Positions 8,142-17,800 of a DNA stretch of 64,000 nt are shown here, piece after piece. The DNA comes from an uncultured Bacilli bacterium. GTDB taxonomy: Bacteria; Bacillota_I; Bacilli_A; RF39; UBA660. Each line of letters begins with the position of its first letter. Position 1 is the stretch's first letter. The notes under the pieces were generated by a model, which saw nothing but the letters and a program-made list of their open reading frames with translations, was not told where the DNA came from and ran no database searches. The stretch spans positions 1-64,000 of the forward strand of contig CAKOPG010000001.1 of assembly GCA_934098745.1 (NCBI GenBank). Direction: 5' to 3'. The position numbers were made by a program, and so were the translations under genes.

Positions 8142-8789
8142 GGGTAAATCAATAGAAAAATTCAGTAATTCTTTAGTAGTGGGATGATAAAATGATAAGC
8201 TTTTAGATATTAGGGCAATATCAGAATAATCATCTTTTTTTATAAATTTATTATATTTATGATCTCCATATAAGGGATTGTTACGACTAGAGAATTGAAC
8301 TCTTATTTGATGATGTCTTCCTGTATGAAGATCAATTTTAACAAGATTTAAGTTATCAATAGTTTTTATTACTTGGTAAGAAAGAGTAGACAATTTGCCT
8401 TTATCTTTAGTAGTTACATATGAGGTATTAGTTTTTTCGTCTTTTATTAAGTAGTCAGTAAGAGTAGCTTCTTTTTTTAGTTTACCACAGATAACGGCAT
8501 AATATGTTTTTGACATGAGGTTATTTTTAATTTGTGTAGTTAATCTATCAGCGGATTTGCTAGTTTTAGCAAAAACCATAATACCTAATACGGGTCTATC
8601 AAGTCGGTGGACAAGACCTAAATAGACATTACCGGGTTTATGATATTTTTCTTTTATATATTGTTTTAGTAATGTCAATAAGTCGATATCTTTAGAGGAA
8701 TCTGGACATACGGGCATGCCAGATGGTTTAACTACGACGAGAAGATGGTTATCTTCATAAAGAATATTAATATTTTGATACTTTTCCAT
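8112..8789 (-). CDS. RluA-family RNA pseudouridine synthase
   Basis: The protein is about 225 aa from the ATG at 8789 (an earlier ATG at 8798 is possible). It isomerises uridine to pseudouridine in RNA. Motifs are the RluA signature HRLDRPVLG with catalytic Asp64 (residues 61-69), VVVKPSGMPV near residue 20, and LHTGRHHQIRVQF in the C-terminal half. There is no N-terminal S4 domain, unlike the RluD-like protein at 12629, so the two paralogues likely modify different sites. The start overlaps the upstream methyltransferase gene by 23 bases, making a two-gene minus-strand RNA-modification unit. Confidence 0.9.
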   Translation of the reverse strand: MEKYQNINILYEDNHLLVVVKPSGMPVCPDSSKDIDLLTLLKQYIKEKYHKPGNVYLGLVHRLDRPVLGIMVFAKTSKSADRLTTQIKNNLMSKTYYAVICGKLKKEATLTDYLIKDEKTNTSYVTTKDKGKLSTLSYQVIKTIDNLNLVKIDLHTGRHHQIRVQFSSRNNPLYGDHKYNKFIKKDDYSDIALISKSLSFYHPTTKELLNFSIDLPKKYPWSLFL

Positions 8790-9627
8790 AGATACCACAA
8801 GGTAAATTTAGTTTATTTTCTGTTACTGGTAGGCCAATTTCACCCGTTTCTATTTGGCAGGCAGGAAAGGTTAAACTTAAAATATTTTTTAAAGATGTGG
8901 GAGATGTTCCAGTTGTATAGCAACTTATAAGAAGAAAAGAAAAATCTTCATCAAGGACATCTTTGGCTTTATTTAATAGTTCTTGAATATTATCTTCAAA
9001 ACGCCAGACTTCTTTACTTGGTCCACGGCCATAACTAGGAGGATCCATTATTATGCCATGATATGTTCGACCTCTTCTTTTTTCTTTATCAAGAAATTTT
9101 AAAACATCATCTTGAATAAAACGAATAGTATTATTTTCTAAGTGTGATAGTTTCATATTAGTTTTAGCCCAGTCAATCATCCCTTTAGATGAATCGACAT
9201 GAACAACTTCTTTAGCTTTGGCATAAGATGCTGCCATCGTGGCACAACCGGTATAAGCAAAGAGATTTAAGGCACGAAATTCAGGGTTATTAGAAGATTT
9301 AATTTTATCAATAATATAGTCCCAATTAGTAGCTTGTTCTGGAAAAATACCGGTATGTTTAAAATTAGTAGGGCTTACTTTGAAGGTTAAATCTTTATAG
9401 TTGATAGTCCAAAATTCGGGTATTTTTTTACGGAAACTCCAAGAACCACCACCAAGATTGGAACGGTGATAATAACCATCCCATTTGTTCCAAATAGGGT
9501 TATTTGATTTTTCCCAAATGATGGTAGGATCAGGACGATTTAAAATAATATTACCCCATCTTTCTAATTTTTCTTTATTTCCTGTAGCAAGACATTCATA
9601 GTCTTGCCATTTATCACTTATGTTCAT
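8767..9627 (-). CDS. Class I SAM-dependent methyltransferase, RlmI/RlmK-like
   Basis: The protein is 286 aa. It has a Rossmann methyltransferase core: LNLFAYTGCATMAAS (SAM-binding motif I), VVHVDSSKGMIDWAK (motif II acidic end), and MDPPSYGRG (motif IV, the DPPY/F-type catalytic loop for base methylation). This arrangement resembles the 23S rRNA m5C/m7G enzymes RlmI and the RlmK half of RlmKL, but the PUA domain of RlmI is absent. The substrate is probably RNA, in line with its overlap with an RNA pseudouridine synthase gene downstream. AAAGGAGAA precedes the ATG on the minus strand. The exact target is not determined. Confidence 0.85.
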   Translation of the reverse strand: MNISDKWQDYECLATGNKEKLERWGNIILNRPDPTIIWEKSNNPIWNKWDGYYHRSNLGGGSWSFRKKIPEFWTINYKDLTFKVSPTNFKHTGIFPEQATNWDYIIDKIKSSNNPEFRALNLFAYTGCATMAASYAKAKEVVHVDSSKGMIDWAKTNMKLSHLENNTIRFIQDDVLKFLDKEKRRGRTYHGIIMDPPSYGRGPSKEVWRFEDNIQELLNKAKDVLDEDFSFLLISCYTTGTSPTSLKNILSLTFPACQIETGEIGLPVTENKLNLPCGIYGKVSKY

Positions 9628-9695
9628 AAAAATTCTCCTTTGATAAGAATATTTTAACTTAAAATAAGGTAATTGTCTAGTTATAACTTTGAAGG

Positions 9696-11540
9696 TTATT
9701 TATGTAGCAGATTATGATATTTTTTGGTTAATGTTTTATTTTTCTTTAAGTTATTTAGTAGTATGCTATTTACGTAATCTTCAGGAAGAGAATCAATACT
9801 TGCTACTATTTCGTTATAATTAGGGTTGTCTTTGCTACTTACAATAATGGTACCAAAATCATAAGTATAGGAAGTTACGTCGTAAGTTTCAACCAGTGTC
9901 GGTACTTTGGTTAAGGTATTATTATAGAAATAGTATGGAAAGTTATTTATTAGGTAAACAGTAGATTTATTTGTAGATAATTCAGATATATTTACGGGAT
10001 AGTTAAAGCTTTTAATTATCTTATCTTCTTGATAACTAAAAATAAGAACACATGTAGGACAATATATGGCAGCAAAATCTTTAAAATAGGTAATAGATTG
10101 ACAGGGTTCATTAATTAAAGGAGTAAGAGTGTTATTTTCTACTTTATTAAATGTAAAATTAGCGGGTTCTTTTTCTAGAGAAATATATATTTTATCACCA
10201 TATTTATGGGAATCAACTGAGATGTATTTTTCGGGGATAGCAATTACTTTGGAAATTATTAAACCATATGAACGATTTTTTTTGGTAATAAATTTTTCAC
10301 CATCGTAAAAGATACTATCAAAGCCATAATGATGATTATTATTTTCAACTAAACCATAAAGATTATCTTTTTTATATTTAATACAATCTCCGATAAATTC
10401 ATAACTTTGGCAATTTCTAACTAGAGTTATGTAGGTGTTATTATCTCTTATTAAAATATTATATAGATTGTTATCTATGGTAATAGCAAATTTATCATTT
10501 ACAGGGTAGGCATTATCATGAATAGCATCTATATATGTTTCTTCGGCGTCATAAGTATCTTTTTTGTGTACTTGTAAGAATCCTATTTTGTTATCTCTTT
10601 GTAAATAAAAGCAATTATCTTTAAAGGTAATATGATCATATTCGCTTATGGCTGGAGATGTAACTGATAAATTTTCGGTATTTACTTTAACAATGCTTTG
10701 TTTGTGATCATCTTCTACGACAAAATAAATAGTACTAGAAGGACAACCAATTTTATAATATTTGTAATATTTTTTAATGAAAGATATACTAGAGCCTTTT
10801 TGAGTAAATAGTAATGGGTTAATTAGACTTATATCATAGGCACTAATAGTATCATCTAAACTTGTACAAACAATGTTATCGATATGATTATATTCAACAG
10901 AATCAAAGGGACCATATATTTGGCTTTCTTTGCCGATTATATAGAAGAATTTTTTATGGTCTTTTTCTAGAATAATAATATGATTAATTTTAGTGATACT
11001 GTCATATGTAGGTTCTATAAATATAGGGGATTCATTACGAGGTTTTTCGTTATAGGCATAAAGGCCATAATGGTTGTTAGAACATATTCTTATATACATA
11101 GTATGTAAGGAATTTTGATATAGAAAAGTAGCATCATCGTAAGGAGTATTAAATATACTTTGATTTTTTCTATATAGTGATAGATCAAATATATGAAATT
11201 TTTTAGTATGAGGATTTAGTAATATAGCAGAATTATCTGTTTCTATAAAGTCATGTAATGGTTTGATTAAAGGCCAAGCATTAGCGATGAATTTTTCATT
11301 TAAAGCATCATATAATGTTAAATATTTACCTTCATTGTTCTTACCACTTTCATGAAATATTTCTTGTTCTTCGAAAGTAGAAATGAATCTAGTTGCTTTT
11401 GGAGAAATAAGTATTTCTTTGGTGTCTAAATTAATTAGAGCATTTTTATAATTATCAGTAGTAATTATAGCTATATTTTTTATTTTCTTTACGATAGTAT
11501 ATGGGATATTTTCAGTAGTAGAAAAAGTATTTTTTTCCAT
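9696..11540 (-). CDS. WG/KWG-repeat-like cytoplasmic protein
   Basis: The protein is 614 aa, with no signal peptide or membrane segment. It is built of repeating beta-rich units that contain phrases such as HYGLYAYNE, PIFIEPTYDSI, IGFLQVHKK, LYGLVENNNHHYGFDS and SYGLIISK. This matches the loose pattern of WG (KWG) repeats, in which a YGL/WGLI turn is followed by a P-x-YD-x-I strand. I expect a long beta-propeller or solenoid. The role is unknown; such proteins are often binding scaffolds. AGAGGTGAT lies before the ATG and a consensus promoter sits at 11567-11594. It is the first gene of the minus-strand group running down to 8112, although a 68-base gap separates it from the methyltransferase gene. 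Confidence 0.6.
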   Translation of the reverse strand: MEKNTFSTTENIPYTIVKKIKNIAIITTDNYKNALINLDTKEILISPKATRFISTFEEQEIFHESGKNNEGKYLTLYDALNEKFIANAWPLIKPLHDFIETDNSAILLNPHTKKFHIFDLSLYRKNQSIFNTPYDDATFLYQNSLHTMYIRICSNNHYGLYAYNEKPRNESPIFIEPTYDSITKINHIIILEKDHKKFFYIIGKESQIYGPFDSVEYNHIDNIVCTSLDDTISAYDISLINPLLFTQKGSSISFIKKYYKYYKIGCPSSTIYFVVEDDHKQSIVKVNTENLSVTSPAISEYDHITFKDNCFYLQRDNKIGFLQVHKKDTYDAEETYIDAIHDNAYPVNDKFAITIDNNLYNILIRDNNTYITLVRNCQSYEFIGDCIKYKKDNLYGLVENNNHHYGFDSIFYDGEKFITKKNRSYGLIISKVIAIPEKYISVDSHKYGDKIYISLEKEPANFTFNKVENNTLTPLINEPCQSITYFKDFAAIYCPTCVLIFSYQEDKIIKSFNYPVNISELSTNKSTVYLINNFPYYFYNNTLTKVPTLVETYDVTSYTYDFGTIIVSSKDNPNYNEIVASIDSLPEDYVNSILLNNLKKNKTLTKKYHNLLHK

Positions 11541-11566
11541 AAAATCACCTCTTTAATTGCCTAAAT

Positions 11567-11594
11567 ATTATACTAAAAAAATAAAAAATGTCAA
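11567..11594 (-). promoter_or_regulatory. Promoter of the WG-like gene
   Basis: On the minus strand TTGACA (11594-11589) and TATAAT (11572-11567) are separated by 16 bases, 26 bases before the ATG. Confidence 0.8.
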
Positions 11595-11631
11595 ATTTGA
11601 TGTGATAGTGAGAAAAGAGATAATAAAATGT

Positions 11632-11660
11632 TTGAAAATCGTAATTATAGATGGTATAAT
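11632..11660 (+). promoter_or_regulatory. Promoter of the pilin-lspA-rluD operon
   Basis: TTGAAA (11632-11637), a 17-base spacer and TATAAT (11655-11660), diverging from the minus-strand promoter. Confidence 0.75.
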
Positions 11661-11687
11661 TAAGACATTGGAAATGGGTGAAGAAAG

Positions 11688-12191
11688 ATGAATAAAAAAG
11701 GATTTACTTTAATAGAACTTATAGCAGTAATTGCTATTTTAGCAATAGTTATGGGAATTACTTTAGTTACTACCACTACAGGGTTTGGTAATGCTAAGAA
11801 AAAGAGTGAAAATGTATTTATTGGGACAGTTAAGGATGCAATAAATATATATATTGATAGTAGTGATGCGAAAAAGTTAAATTATAGTAAGATGGGGTGT
11901 ATGATTACTAAGACTCATGGAAATGTTTCAGTGTATAAAGCTGAAATAACGATTAATGATATAATAAATTCTGAATATAGCCCAATATCTCAAGGGGATT
12001 TAGTTAATCCGAGTGATAAAGATAAGACATGTAATGTGGGGGCAAAAATAACAATATATCGAGATGATGATATGGTATATTATTATTTAATGGAAAGAAA
12101 TAATTTGGATTGTTTGAGTACATGTAATGATAATGATTGTAAATATATTACTAATTTACCAGATGAGTTAGTTATGAAAGGATGTATATAA
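11688..12191 (+). CDS. Type IV pilin-like prepilin
   Basis: The protein is 167 aa with a textbook class III signal, MNKKGFTLIELIAVIAIL: cleavage would follow Gly5, Phe6 becomes residue 1 and Glu10 the conserved Glu5 of the mature pilin. The globular part carries eight Cys residues, six of them in the last third, suggesting disulfides outside the cell. It is an orphan: no prepilin peptidase, PilB or PilC gene is beside it, and the window's other pilus locus (46.5-51.2 kb) is of Tad type. It is followed after one base by lspA. Role could be DNA uptake, adhesion or a pseudopilin; these cannot be separated from sequence alone. Confidence 0.8.
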   Translation: MNKKGFTLIELIAVIAILAIVMGITLVTTTTGFGNAKKKSENVFIGTVKDAINIYIDSSDAKKLNYSKMGCMITKTHGNVSVYKAEITINDIINSEYSPISQGDLVNPSDKDKTCNVGAKITIYRDDDMVYYYLMERNNLDCLSTCNDNDCKYITNLPDELVMKGCI

Positions 12192-12192
12192 T

Positions 12193-12657
12193 ATGACAAT
12201 AATACTTACAATAGTTTTTTTATTACTTGATATTATTAGTAAGTTTATTGTTAAGAAATATTTGATATTAAATCAAAGTAAAGTTATTATTAAGAACTTT
12301 TTTAATTTAACTTATGTTAAGAATACGGGGGCTGCTTTTAGTATTTTTTCTAATAGTACATTGTTGGTAATTATAGTATCTTTAATTATTATTATGATGA
12401 TTATTTTATACGTTTATAAGAATAAGGGGACTAAGAAATTAGAAAAGATTAGTTATGCTTTAATACTTGGGGGAGCTATAGGTAATTTAATAGATAGAAT
12501 AATACATGGGTATGTAATAGATTTTTTGGATTTTTATATATTTGGGTATAATTATCCAATATTTAATTTAGCCGATGTGTTTATAGTCGCAGGAGTAATA
12601 ATCTTACTGATAGAAATGGGAGTGTGTTATGGAATTAAAGGTAATGGAAGAAAATAA
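12193..12657 (+). CDS. lspA: Lipoprotein signal peptidase (signal peptidase II)
   Basis: The protein is 154 aa with four membrane segments. It cleaves the signal peptide of prolipoproteins after lipid attachment to the +1 Cys. The family motifs are all present: a first-helix DIISK, VKNTGAAFS (residues 42-50), GNLIDRIIHGYVIDF with Asp110, and FNLADVF with Asp128; these two Asp form the catalytic dyad. It starts one base after the pilin stop and overlaps rluD by 29 bases. The lspA-rluD order is common in Firmicutes, which supports both calls. Confidence 0.95.
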   Translation: MTIILTIVFLLLDIISKFIVKKYLILNQSKVIIKNFFNLTYVKNTGAAFSIFSNSTLLVIIVSLIIIMMIILYVYKNKGTKKLEKISYALILGGAIGNLIDRIIHGYVIDFLDFYIFGYNYPIFNLADVFIVAGVIILLIEMGVCYGIKGNGRK

Positions 12658-13534
12658 TATAAGAATAGATAAATATTTAATAGATAAGGTAGATATAAGT
12701 AGAAGTAAGGTTCAGAGATTAATTGAATGTGGAAATGTAATGGTAAATGGGAAGAAGGTTAAGGCTAATTATAAAGTTAAGAATTTAGATAGTATCATTA
12801 TTGATATGGAACAAGATGAGGAGATAACTGATATTGAAGCTGAGAATATACCACTTTCTATTGTATATGAAGATGAATACTTACTTGTGGTTAATAAACC
12901 ATCTGGGATGGTAGTACATCCAGCAAATGGTAATTATCATCATACGTTAGTTAATGCTTTGATGTATCATTGTAATAATAATTTATCACAAGTAAATGGA
13001 AGTATTAGACCGGGAATTGTTCATAGAATAGATCAGAATACTTCAGGATTACTTTTGGTAGCAAAGAATGATATGGTACATAATGATTTAGCTAAACAGA
13101 TAAGTGAGAAGAGTGTAGTTAGGAAATATGTAGCTTTAGTATCAGGAGTAATTAAGGAAGATAGTGCTACGATAGATGCTCCGATAGGAAGAGATATAAA
13201 AGATAGAAAGAAGATGTGTGTTACAGGAGATAATTCTAAGGAAGCTATTACACATATTAGGGTTCTTGAAAGATATAAGAGTGCGACACTTATAGAATGT
13301 AGATTGGAAACAGGAAGAACACATCAAATAAGGGTACATATGGCATATATTAATCATCCAGTAGTAAATGATATAGTGTATGGACATGGAAAGATAATTG
13401 ATAGAGAATTTGGTCAGATGTTACATGCTAAAGAGATTGGCTTTATTCATCCAATAACTAAAGAATTTATGGATTTTCAGGTAGAAGCTCCAAAGAGGTT
13501 TATGGAAATACTAGAAGAATTTAAGAATAAGTGA
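12629..13534 (+). CDS. rluD: RluD-like 23S rRNA pseudouridine synthase
   Basis: The protein is 301 aa. An N-terminal S4 RNA-binding domain (about residues 11-58, RIDKYL...SRSKVQRLIECGNVMVNG) is followed by the RluA/RluD catalytic domain with VVNKPSGMVVHP, HRIDQNTSG (catalytic Asp135) and LETGRTHQIRVHM. The usual HRLD is HRID here, a conservative change. RluD-type enzymes modify helix 69 of 23S rRNA. The start used is the ATG at 12629 with GGGAG upstream; an in-frame ATG at 12644 would also keep the full S4 domain. It overlaps lspA by 29 bases, implying translational coupling. Confidence 0.92.
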   Translation: MELKVMEENNIRIDKYLIDKVDISRSKVQRLIECGNVMVNGKKVKANYKVKNLDSIIIDMEQDEEITDIEAENIPLSIVYEDEYLLVVNKPSGMVVHPANGNYHHTLVNALMYHCNNNLSQVNGSIRPGIVHRIDQNTSGLLLVAKNDMVHNDLAKQISEKSVVRKYVALVSGVIKEDSATIDAPIGRDIKDRKKMCVTGDNSKEAITHIRVLERYKSATLIECRLETGRTHQIRVHMAYINHPVVNDIVYGHGKIIDREFGQMLHAKEIGFIHPITKEFMDFQVEAPKRFMEILEEFKNK

Positions 13535-13567
13535 TATAATATATGGACATGAGATGAGGTGATATAC

Positions 13568-14701
13568 ATGGAGAATATAATTATTGATGAAAAAGAAGTT
13601 ATTGTTATGAATTTAGTGCATTATTTTGTAACAGAAAAGGGTTATAATCCGGTAGTAGTACATGGAATAAATGATGAAATATGGCTGGAAAATATGAAGG
13701 ATGATTACAAAATAGTTAGAATTGTGTCTAGATATATTCATAATAATGATCAGTTAGATTTTAATAAATTTAGAGCTGGGCAAATAGCTAAGAAACTTAG
13801 AGTTAAAACATTATCTTGGAAGATGAATGTACTTAGTATTTATGTATCTTTAGGTGATAATGTAACAGAACTTACTAGTGATGGTGAGAATAAGATATTT
13901 AAGATAAATAGTATGAAAGATATAGGAAAAAATAAGGAACTTTTAGAGATATATCCAGATATTGATAAGAAGACTCATCATGAAGAAAAGGGAATGGAAT
14001 TATTGTTTAAGATTACAGATGATATAAATCAGAATAATGAGAAGAAAGGAAAGATTATGGATAAAATATTTTCAGCAAAGAAGCCAATTATTACTTATTT
14101 AATTATAATAATGTGTATTATAATGTTTTTAGTATCTAGTGGGTATAGTGAGAACTTTTATGTATTAGTTAAATATGGAGCTATTAATTCAGAATTAGTT
14201 AGAGGTGGAGAAATATATAGATTAATTACATATATGTTTTTACATGCTGGAATATTGCATATTGTTTTAAATATGTATTCTTTATATATAGTAGGTCCTA
14301 GGGTAGAAGATTTTTTTGGTAAATGGAAGTTTGCTTTAATATATTTATTTAGTGGTATTGGTTCAGGACTTTTATCTATAGGTCTTGGAAATTATACTTC
14401 GGTAGGAGCTAGTGGAGCGATATTTGGTTTATTTGGAGCCTTAATATATTTTGGTAATAGTTATCGTGGATATATTGGAGCTCTTGTTAAAAGTCAAGTA
14501 GTACCGATAGTTATATATAACTTGTTAATGGGATTTTTTATTCCTGGTATTGATATGTGGGGCCATGTTGGTGGTCTTATATCAGGTATAATTACTGCCA
14601 ATATGTTAGGTACTATTGAGAATAAGAAATATGATATAAAGAATATTATATTATTTATAGTTTATTTTGGATTTTTAATATACTTGGGTATATTTAGATA
14701 A
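13568..14701 (+). CDS. Rhomboid family intramembrane serine protease
   Basis: The protein is about 377 aa. The ATG at 13568 is chosen because GAGGTGA lies 6 bases before it; the GTG at 13559 is inside that site. Residues 1-160 form a soluble N-terminal domain, as in the GluP/YqgP type of Bacilli. The rest has about seven membrane segments with the rhomboid signatures: FLHAGILHIVLNM, the catalytic GASG serine at Ser282, and WGHVGG with His333. It cuts substrates within the membrane. It begins 33 bases after rluD, so it may share the operon, and ends at a terminator. Confidence 0.93.
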   Translation: MENIIIDEKEVIVMNLVHYFVTEKGYNPVVVHGINDEIWLENMKDDYKIVRIVSRYIHNNDQLDFNKFRAGQIAKKLRVKTLSWKMNVLSIYVSLGDNVTELTSDGENKIFKINSMKDIGKNKELLEIYPDIDKKTHHEEKGMELLFKITDDINQNNEKKGKIMDKIFSAKKPIITYLIIIMCIIMFLVSSGYSENFYVLVKYGAINSELVRGGEIYRLITYMFLHAGILHIVLNMYSLYIVGPRVEDFFGKWKFALIYLFSGIGSGLLSIGLGNYTSVGASGAIFGLFGALIYFGNSYRGYIGALVKSQVVPIVIYNLLMGFFIPGIDMWGHVGGLISGIITANMLGTIENKKYDIKNIILFIVYFGFLIYLGIFR

Positions 14702-14714
14702 TTTTAATAAATAG

Positions 14715-14745
14715 AAGTCATGATTACTTGTAATTATGGCTTTTT
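14715..14745 (+). terminator. Rho-independent terminator
   Basis: AAGTCAT (14715-14721) pairs with ATGGCTT (14736-14742), followed by T's. The same stem sequence is used by the terminator at 1924. Confidence 0.65.
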
Positions 14746-14774
14746 AAATTGGGGAAAATTATATATCTATCTAA

Positions 14775-14803
14775 TTGACATATAATGACTTGTTTGATAT
14801 AAT
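14775..14803 (+). promoter_or_regulatory. Consensus promoter of the surface-protein/F1-like operon
   Basis: Perfect TTGACA (14775-14780), 17-bp spacer, perfect TATAAT (14798-14803), 44 bases upstream of the 1872-aa gene. A sequence of this quality predicts strong constitutive transcription. Confidence 0.85.
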
Positions 14804-14847
14804 TTTTATAGTATGGAATAGTAGATAAAATATATGAAGGTGATTAT

Positions 14848-17800
14848 ATGAAAAAGTTATTTAATGGTAAATTCTTAGTTATTGTAGCATCTAGTATTGT
14901 AATGCTTATTTTACTTATAGTAGGAGCATTTTCTTTGTTTAATAAAGATGAAGATAAGTTTGTTAAGAGTGGTTATATTATTAATCCACTTAGTGAGAAA
15001 ACCGAGAGATATTTTTTTGATGAGGATACGGGATATCATGTTAATTTGTCACAAATGGTAGAATTTACTGATGTTGATAAGAAAGATGTAACTGTACTTA
15101 AAGATAGCTTTTTACATTATACAGATGGTTCTTTATCTTTTTTAAAGAATGGAGCAATATTGGATTTAGATTCAGTTAAAGGTGATAAGGCGGTAGTATT
15201 TTATAATATTACTAGTAAGTCTATTATCGATAAAACTGGTGATGGTTATGTAATTAGTAATCAAGGAAATGATATTAAGATCAATAATTTTATTGGAAGA
15301 ATTAATGATGATAAATATATTGTTGTTGGTAAATTAAATGCTAAGATACCGGGTAATACAGCAAATATTCAAGGAGATTATTTTGAGATAGTATATACGA
15401 CAAATGGTGTTGTCAATATTGAGAATAAGGATGTTAAGTATCAGGTGGCAGCTGAGGGAACAATGATATATGTTGGAGATTTAGTAATAGATCTTGGCAA
15501 TAAGAAAATTACTAGATTAGATGAAGATGTAATGTCAATTACGGCGATTACAATAGATGGCGATGAGAATATAGAGATTATTCCTAAAGAAGATAAGGAA
15601 GAGGATAATAAAGGCGATGATGGTAATGGACAGGGTGATGGTAATCAAGGTAATGGAGGTATAGATAATCCAGATAATCAGGGCGGCGATAATCAAGGTG
15701 ATGGTAGTCAGGATGGTAATAGGGAACCAGAAGTTACTGATGAGATGGTGGTATCATTAAAGGATGTTAGTATTGGTAGTACGAATATAGATGTTATATT
15801 TGATATTATTAATAAGAAAGATGATGAAATATTAAGATTACATGTGGTAAATGTAGATAGTGGTAGAACGGTTGATAATACAATAGCAGTTAATGATAAT
15901 GAACTTATTAGAGTTAATTTGTTATCGCCAAAGACAAAATATTTGCTAGCGGTAGTTAGTGAAAAGAATGGAACAAAGTATTTTCAAAAGATGTTTGAAA
16001 CGAACGATTTTGGCGTTAAGTTAGAAAAAGCTTATGCTACGGATAGTTCTTTAGGATTTAAGGTTAGTATATTAGAAAATACAGATATAAAGAGTGCTAA
16101 GTTATCTTTATATAAATTTAATGAAGAAACTGGTAAGAATGAGATCGTTAAGATTGGTTATTATGATGAAGCAAGTGATACGACAATATATAAAGATAGA
16201 GTTATTAGTATTACAGATTTAGAAGGAAATATTGAAGGGGTACATGAAGTATTGTTTGATGGTTTGGATAGTAATTCAATATATACAGCAGTACTTGATC
16301 AATTTTCATTAGAATCAGCTAATTTTAAAGATATTTATAATTTAACTTTGACAACAATGACCCTTAAAAAAACACCATCATTTAATGAGATGGTAGCTTT
16401 GAAAGATGTTGGTAAGGGAAGTTTTAAATTATCTTTAGATAATATCGTGGATGATGATAGTGCAATTACATCATATACTTATTTAATATATGAAAAGAAT
16501 AAAACTGATAAGACGGCTATAAATCCTATTGTTAATACGTCAGCTGCTCCAATAGAAGTTAGGGTAGGTGCTGGTAAAAATGAGCTTAAGAACGATACGA
16601 ATTATTTTTATAAAGTAATTATAGAATACTTTGATAATGAAAAGTATATTGAGTATATTACGAGTGATAGTATTAATTTTGTTATGGGGAGTGATCCAAT
16701 TGTAACAGTGGTTCCGGATAATACAAAGATAAGTTACGACCGCGTTGGAGGAACCATCTATTTAACCGATAATAGTTGTTTGGTTACATTGCCTGATCGT
16801 GAGGGATGTGCTGGTACTTCTTCAGTTTTAGTAGAAGCAACAGAAATTAATAATATTGGCAATACGAGAGTTTTTCCAGTAGCTTGTGATTTCTTGGTAG
16901 ATGGAACAGAAATCAAATGTGATTTTAGTCTAGATGGTTTAACAGCAGGTACTATGTATAAGATATCTGTTAAGAGTAGTTTAAATGATCGTGAAGGAAT
17001 ACATGAATTAGAAAATTCGGATACTTCAAAACCAAATATATCAACAAAGACTTTATCTAGTTTTAAAGCTGAGTGGATAGATAAGGGAAGTAGTTATAAA
17101 CATGTGGTAAATTTGGCTTTACAATTAAAGGGGAAGAGTGGTACTGGTACTTTAACACCAGAAGAAAGTGCTGAGGCTTTAAGAAAAATAACTTTAAAAA
17201 TATATCCAGGTAATAATATTGAAGATATTTATGCAATGGAACCAATTGGGGTTAAGAGTTTTGTCAATACAGAAGAATTTAATTTAAAAGAGAATTTCTA
17301 TGATAATAGTTATATTATTACAACAGAAGAAACCTTTGGATTAGATATAGATACACTTAAATCTCTTTCTTCAGATGGTAAATTGAGTGAGTATTACACA
17401 ATTATTGTCGAAGCTTATTATGATGATAGGGCGACGAATAGGGCAATAATAGATGATGATATTCATCCATATATGATATCTCCGGAATTACTTAAGGAAA
17501 ATGTAGAAGATCCGACGGTAAGACTTGAAAAAATTACCAATAAAGCTAGTGGATATATGTTTGAAAATATTCAAGGAGATACAGTAGTTGGTTATATTGT
17601 TCATGCTAGTTTTGATAGAGCAGGACTTGTTAGCAATGATTTGATTCCGAAAGATATTAAGATATATGTTTATAATGAGAATGGACAAAGAGTAGATTTC
17701 TATATAAAAGATGATAGTGGTAATTTGGTAACAGTTTCAAATATTACTTCTTTATTAGATGAATCTGGTTTTTATGATCATGAAATATATATGACATATG

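Noticed and set aside
12026..12042. AAGACATGTAATGTGG shared between the pilin gene and the hairpin at 3164
   Set aside because: In the pilin gene it simply encodes KTCNV in frame, without the second arm; most likely chance.
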